From positions 7,296,874-7,360,873 of the forward strand of contig CM055901.1 of assembly GCA_029582155.1 (NCBI GenBank): a stretch of 64,000 nucleotides of DNA, read 5' to 3'. The notes under the pieces are model-generated. The model saw nothing but the letters and a program-made list of their open reading frames with translations. It made no database searches and had not been told where the DNA came from. This DNA is from Panopea generosa (lineage: Eukaryota; Mollusca; Bivalvia; Adapedonta; Hiatellidae). This document shows, piece after piece, positions 58,901 through 64,000 of the stretch (its first letter is position 1; the number at the start of each line of letters is the position of its first letter). A program made the position numbers and the translations under genes.

Positions 58901-60721
58901 GATCATGCAGATATTCTCCACCTCGGACAGACCAACACAAACTACAATGATATTGCAAATGACAGGTTACTATGGAAGCAGATGTGCCTTTTCAATTTTT
59001 CGAAGCGTCAATTGCTGACCTTTATCAATCAGAATGAAGACGAATATCAAAACGACTGGAAATACATTTATAAGAAATGCTGCTTGTAAGTAATTTTATA
59101 GCAGACTTTTTTACCTCAGCATAGTGTCCACAACAAAACAGTTTTAAAGGAAGTATATCCCAATTTTTTCAAAACTTTAAAATTGGCTAAAAAATTTCAA
59201 TTTATTATGCTTATATATACTCACTGATCTCATATTGCTATATAAGAATATCATTTTAACATGCTAAATATTATATTTAAAATGGATTTCCTTACTTGGC
59301 TTAAGCACACAGGTTAGATTAAATTATTAAAATTGCATTATATTTTGTGATGTATTAAATGAGTCACATGATTTCATTTTGATTTCAATTCAATCTGTCA
59401 TACTGGTTTTGTTATAGAATTTGTTTCATCTTAGAAAGAGTCTGAATGACATGTGAAAGTGTTCATGCAGTATTTAATTGTTGTCTTTTTTTAAATTGGG
59501 GATTTCCCTTCATCACTTCAACTAAAATATCATTTCCATCACATTATGGTAGATTTGAAAAAATGAAATCATTTGTATTTTATTGATTTAATTATATTTT
59601 ATTTATTTTAGAAATTTACAGAGTTTTTTTCTGATATTCTGCCAACAATCTATTATACACTAGCAGGCTACATTTAATACTGGTGAATAAGTACTCGTGA
59701 AGATGTTACAAGTAAAATTTCTTTAAGTAAGTTGTTTAGTCAAGTAACATATCATACAAATTGTAACTATAAGATATAACTTCTTCCTTGATTATTTTCT
59801 TGTTACTAGGAGGTTTGGCAGGAAAGAAATCTACGCAGACATGATCGCCATCTGCTGCAACTGTAGTCATCTCTTTTGGCAGGTAATCACAAACATTGTT
59901 ATGTAACATTTGGAAAGTAGCAAGTGTTTTTTTTAATCATTCTGGCTTCATACTCAAATGGATACACAGCAATTCTGACAAATATTCACATAATTGAATT
60001 TTTTTAAAATCATATCTCCATGTTGCTAAATTTATCTCTATTTTTGAAAAGGGACATAACTGTGGTAAATGGTTGAAAGACCTACTATTTTGTCATTTGT
60101 GGTCATCTAGATTATATGGTTACTACAGATTATAGCCAATTAACTATTTGATAATTATGTGACATGAGCGGGGAAGGACGACTTCCGTCATACCATTACA
60201 GAAACAATTTCCACACCTCAACCAGGAATAATTCCAATGCTGTTTTCCTTTTATAATATTGGTAGTGCAGTCTTGTCAGATACAACTGGAATTTTACGCT
60301 TCAATAATTGCCCCACCCCCCGAAAAGAAACTTTTTTTGTTTGAAATTTAAATGCTAAGATGTGCAAACTATGCCAAGTAATGCTGTCTGGTTTGTGTCC
60401 AATTTGTGTTCAATTTGGAAAATTTACTCCAGGAAAAACTAATTAAATCCCGTAATGCTCTGTGTTTAGCATATTTGAAAATACATGTTAAGAAATAAAT
60501 TAAATGACTTCATAATTTAGCTTTTATTCCTTGTATTTAACATTTAAAAAGGCCGATTCTTAGTAATAAAATATTATCTGAACAATGAACATATCTGTAA
60601 AAATTTTGTTTTGTATAAAATCTGTTCCTTTCAGTCTCTGGGTCATCCTTGTACAAGTAAACTGTCTCCTAGACACACAACCCTCAAGCCAGAGGAATTC
60701 ATCAGGTTGTTCCAGTTCTAG
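52966..60721 (+). CDS. FBXO25/32: F-box protein of the FBXO25/FBXO32 (atrogin-1) family, eight exons, complete
   Basis: Substrate adaptor of an SCF (Skp1-Cullin1-F-box) ubiquitin ligase. Exons: 52966-53093, 55018-55117, 55844-55936, 56360-56453, 57775-57944, 58826-59085, 59810-59882 and 60635-60721. All introns are GT-AG and in frame, giving 334 residues. The N-terminus [17 protein letters not shown] is diagnostic (human MPFLGQDWRSPG). Other family marks are RRFNYV (end of exon 3), [13 protein letters not shown] (exon 4), the F-box at about 202-250 ([11 protein letters not shown]...DRLLWKQMC, exon 6), the C..C...W..LGHPCT region (exons 7-8) and the C-terminal LFQF. Human members are about 355-367 residues; this one is shorter between exons 1 and 3 and lacks the basic KKRKKD stretch. 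A small missed exon in intron 1 is possible. It probably represents the invertebrate gene ancestral to both vertebrate paralogues. Confidence 0.95.
53985..54275 (+). mobile_element. Decayed SINE, family B, in intron 1
   Basis: A B-box-like TTAGTTCGAATTCC is followed by the family body in forward orientation (GTTATCAGTTACTTG, CTCGAGAACTGGTTAA) and an ATTCAATCAATC tail. Confidence 0.6.
54353..54460 (-). mobile_element. SINE-like repeat, family A, 3' fragment in intron 1
   Basis: The inverted 3' end of the 536-895 family, including the ATTC tail and GGAATCTTCC block. Confidence 0.7.
55060..55660 (+). repeat. 56-bp minisatellite derived from the exon 2/intron 2 boundary
   Basis: About eleven units, the first being the last ~45 bases of exon 2 plus its donor (CATCAGCCATACATACGCTT ... 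AAAGGAG|GTAAGT). Later units repeat the block CATCAGCCATACATA..CTTTATCAA and end in AAGGGAG followed by GTAAGT, ATAAGT, GTTAGT or GTGAGT. Exact GTAAGT donors recur at 55324, 55384, 55436 and 55596. The array extends into intron 2. Reading on from exon 2 reaches a stop at 55208-55210. Confidence 0.9.
55754..55833 (+). repeat. 40-bp direct duplication
   Basis: Two copies starting CTGAAAATGCATCATCATTA, just before the exon 3 acceptor. Confidence 0.9.
56251..56309 (+). repeat. 29-bp direct duplication
   Basis: Two copies of AATACACGCAGAACTGCCAA plus 9 bases in intron 3. Confidence 0.9.
56463..56695 (-). mobile_element. Ser/Leu-tRNA-like SINE, family D, in intron 4
   Basis: Minus-strand head from 56695 has GATGGCCGAGTGGTCTAAGG (A box), a long variable arm and GGTTCGAGTCCCG (B box). 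The body matches 31212-31452 and ends with GTTAAACCCC and a poly-A tail. The tail begins only 9 bases after the exon 4 donor. Confidence 0.85.
57122..57297 (-). mobile_element. SINE-like repeat, family A, 3' part in intron 4
   Basis: An inverted copy with ATTC tail, GTTAAACCC-like junction and GGTTCACTCTACATGTAC on the plus strand. It extends further into the family than 54353-54460. Confidence 0.7.
59147..59660 (+). repeat. Dispersed AT-rich repeat with TTAA edge, in intron 6
   Basis: It starts TTAA-AGGAAGTATATCCC. It aligns by eye with 5920-6345 and, in its distal part, with 57405-57560. The start also resembles the ends of the palindromic element at 46284-49343. Confidence 0.5.
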
Positions 60722-62060
60722 TGCCCATCTCCACCACAGTTCAAGCTGCAGTTACCATGGAGACATATCTAGTTACCATGGAGACATATCTAGTTACTAT
60801 GGAGGAGAGGCTGCCAGTCATATATTATGTGAATATTATGATCAATGAACCTTAACAGATACTAAAACCAACAGTGGGCTCTCCTTGATATAAAGACAAC
60901 ACTGGGGCAGGTATGTTCCATGTAGTGGTAAATGGCAGTCGTTATGCTCTCAATTGATGATGGCGTGAACGTTGCCTGAAGAAGTGCTAGAGTGCAGTAT
61001 CCTTTCTCTAAGGTCGAGTGAACGTTGCTTGAAGATTTCTTAAGTCCATTTTTGACAAGACATTTTCTGGATCTCCAACAAGAATCTCTGGTTGTCTTCA
61101 AGTTCTGTAATTTACATTAAGAAGTTAGATAAATATGTTAAAAGGAAATCTGCGGTATTTAAAATTAAATTGTACACATCACATATTTATTAATTTATAT
61201 CATCTACCATATCTTTACTACACTCAATAGGTCTGAAAATGCAAGACAGGAATAGATATGAAAACATATTTAGCACAAGTGTATATGTCCATATTGTACA
61301 GTTATTATTGTCTGTTGATGTTATTGGTTGTTTTCTTGAGATATTACTGAATAATTTGGTACCTCTTGCATTTATGTCACCTTTTCATTTCCAAATAACT
61401 CCCTGTAAATTTTAATCAAAGGACTCAAGATCCTGAGAGGCGCCGTTTGTTTTTTTGTTAGTTTGAATATTTAGAGTCATTGTTATGCCATCTAGGACTA
61501 AAAGATGATCAGTTAGCTTCTCTTTCCTGGGATCTTGGAAGGTTAACCAGTACTGGAGTACACCCATCTCAGCAAGTAAAGAATAACGTTCCCACTTGAA
61601 TCAGCAGTGAGAGACGTGACAATGAGACATAATGTCGTATATCAATCATCACAAAGACTTTGGCCATATGGGATTCAAACTCATGAACCAAGGATTGATA
61701 CGCTCACCACAGGGACCATTATGAAGCAAGTCTTGTTAGAAAATTGTAGCTAATTCAAATAAAAAACATAGATACATTGCAGTGTTTCTCTTAGAAACAT
61801 ATGTAATAAGAAATGAGATTGGATGGGTACCCAGTGGTATCCAACGATACATAAATAGTGCATTTCAAGTATATGTTTTTCTATTCTATATTAAAATATT
61901 GTTGCCATAAAATAATAATAAACAAGTTTTTTTAATGGACAACTTGTCATATTTCAAAGTTAATACAATTGATGAGTTTGTATTTTTAATGTTTGATACT
62001 GTAATGAAGAAAATTTCATTGGGTATCTGTGTATTTCGAAATAAATATATTTTTCATAAA
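60722..62060 (+). other. Probable 3' UTR and flank of the FBXO25/32-like gene
   Basis: It begins just after the stop codon. A 21-bp unit (AGTTACCATGGAGACATATC) occurs about three times at 60750-60805. AATAAA signals lie at 61758, 61917 and 62040; the site used cannot be told from sequence. It contains a decayed family-B SINE at 61452-61735. Confidence 0.45.
61452..61735 (-). mobile_element. Decayed SINE, family B
   Basis: The body matches 4112-4404 in the same orientation (TTGAATATTTAG.GTCAT, CAGTACTGGAGTACACCCATCTC). The tRNA-like head is degraded. Confidence 0.65.
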
Positions 62061-62581
62061 AGCAGACATTAATAGTTAAGTCTTAAAACATCCCTAATAA
62101 ACGGGACTGCAGTAATATATGCGCCGACTTTTAGAATCCAACTTTTGAAGGCGTCCACGTTTAGACGGGGTTTCTCAAAACGAACAACCTCCAGTATTTC
62201 GTATTTTTTGCTTCAAACAAATTCTACAACTTATTGACAAAATAAACTGTTTCAAGTGGTGATTTTATGCTATATTTGTCGAAATTAGAATCTGAGAAAG
62301 CCCTTTACGATTGCATTGTTTTGTTTACTTGTAAAATGCTCTCAATAATACACTACAATTAAATTTAGTTTGACAAAAGAGGCGATCTTCCAGAGAAACT
62401 ACTCCACGACTTTATTACAAACTTTTAAATGGACTGACCAGAATCTATACAACAAAGGACCTATTACAGCATATTACACAACTTTTCTGTAATAATGTTT
62501 AACATTTATGAATCTAACATCAATTCGAAATCAACCATGATTGACGACAGGCAGAAAGCTGGAAATTGTACATTTGCTTCA

Positions 62582-62693
62582 GGGACTATTTTCATTGTTG
62601 ATATGCGATATGCTAATTAGTATGGACACTCCTACAAGGGACTATTTTCATTGTTGATATGCGATATGCTAATTAGTATAGACACTCATACAT
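62582..62693 (+). repeat. 56-bp direct duplication
   Basis: Two adjacent copies starting GGGACTATTTTCATTGTTGA, differing by very few bases, so recent. Confidence 0.92.
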
Positions 62694-64000
62694 TTCAGCG
62701 TAGTTGTAAATAGCAATTTTGTGCAGACATCAAATATCAAAAGTAAAGACTCAAACAAATTTTCACGTCATTAGTTTATTTTTCGTACATTGAAAAGTTA
62801 CTTTCATCTGACAGACAAACATATAAAAAATCAAGAACTACTTTCTCTTGAGCAGTTGGAGGGTGCTTGTGAAATGAGCTAAATTTTCCAACATACTATG
62901 ATACTATTGAGACACCAGAAAATCCGGTGCCTCAAAAATACAAGAAAAAGTGCTGTGATAATATTCGTTTTAAAGTTGATATTACTTGCATAGAGGTTCA
63001 AGTTGATACATTGATATCACTAGCATTGAAGTTCTATTTGATACAGATATCATTAGTTTTTTAAGATATTAAAATAATCACCTTCAGACTATATAAACCA
63101 TTAGTATACTATAAAAGCATACTGTGAAATCATTAATTTTCATGGGGACTAATTTTCGTTGATTTCACGGTGGCCTCAACAACGAATTAAAACCCAAAGA
63201 AATGGTATTGGGCAAAATTGTGTTGCATCTGTACTGCATAGCATTTACCTGTACATAAACGCAGACCTACCTTTCTCAGCTAGATCTAAATGGTATCCGA
63301 TAATTTCTAGTGTTTGCATTTTGTTATTAGATCTTTTGAAAGTTAATCTAAATTTTAAATCTTTAATTTAGTACATTGATTTAGTTAAATTATGGTAAAT
63401 GTATTAATATGTCATCCGTTTTATTACTTAAGATATGCAAGTCAATATCACAGGTTGTTTGTTTACTCACATGTATTTTATTTTTATCACTGTGGAACAT
63501 TCTAAAAATTATTTTATAGAAAAATATGTCACTCAATGAGACTAGTAGACAACACATTTTACATCAGCGGGACTAATTTTTCCAGCATTCTTTTAAAGGG
63601 ATTATAATGGCAAGTTACACAAACACGCTGTTAATCCAGACTTTCCCTGTTTGCAGTGTGCACAAAATAATGCTTATGTATTGACGTATAACCTTTATTT
63701 ACTTGAAAGTTATCAAATTAACAGTAATTGAATATTGGCCAAACTTTAATATGTCCCGCAATAAAGTATTGCGCAATGTTTATATTGAACTTTGTTAACT
63801 TCCCGAACAAAGCCTCGGAAACGAGATAAGGAATGAGTCTTCATGATGTTATCCGATGATTGGTCGGAAACCTGAAAGTGGTTCGTTAAAAATGGTGAAT
63901 GTAAACAAAAACAAAAACGTGGCTTCAGAAATCCGATGTTTGTAATAAAGAGGTTATGCATTTAGACATGTGTATCTTCATGCTGGGCGTGTGTATTTAG
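62694..64000. other. No gene recognised
   Basis: AT-rich. A GGGACTAATTTTCGTTGATTT-type block near 63143-63180 resembles short dispersed palindromic repeats I recall from bivalves. Near the right end an inverted CCAAT (ATTGG, about 63859) precedes a short open frame, but nothing supports a gene. Confidence 0.35.

Overview
The window is eukaryotic and looks like bivalve-type molluscan DNA. It is AT-rich, has sparse multi-exon genes with GT-AG introns, a single-exon Toll-like receptor, many tRNA-derived SINEs and several kilobase-scale minisatellites. The organism call is an inference from repeat style and gene content; no species can be named.

Layout. (1) 0-9 kb, minus strand: one exon of a PDCD2-type protein (1140-1247), a decayed coding-like tract (about 2.25-4.0 kb), and two consecutive exons of an animal alkaline phosphatase (6677-6811 and 8294-8485). 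These are joined by an apparent GC-AG intron, and a conserved zinc-ligand Asp is replaced by Asn. (2) 9.9-12.1 kb: SINEs and a minus-strand fragment of an integrase-coding element (copy A), carrying a 737-bp inverted-repeat transposon with an 8-bp target duplication. (3) 13.1-14.2 kb: a 35-bp tandem array. 15.5-21.4 kb: a 42-bp satellite of nearly 6 kb. (4) 22.0-24.1 kb: an intact Toll-like receptor gene on the plus strand. (5) 25.4-26.6 kb: copy B of the same element fragment, inverted relative to copy A. (6) 28-34 kb: SINEs and diverged repeats, with no gene recognised. (7) 34.5-37.4 kb: a longer, broken copy of the integrase element (copy C), followed by an OTU-protease-like remnant. (8) 39.4-51.2 kb: repeat-dominated. 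It holds a 37-bp inverted-repeat element with 31-bp internal repeats, a 41-bp array, a 34-bp array, and a 3,060-bp almost perfectly palindromic element inserted in the 34-bp array at TTAA. (9) 52.7-62 kb: a complete eight-exon F-box gene of the FBXO25/FBXO32 (atrogin-1) family, with E-box, CCAAT and forkhead motifs upstream. In its intron 2, the exon 2 end and its splice donor have been amplified as a 56-bp minisatellite.

The genes are functionally unrelated neighbours: ribosome biogenesis or apoptosis factor, phosphatase, innate immune receptor, ubiquitin ligase adaptor. Nothing suggests an operon or cluster. The most unusual structures are the palindromic TTAA element, the splice-donor minisatellite, and the inverted element pair that brackets the TLR gene and its satellites.
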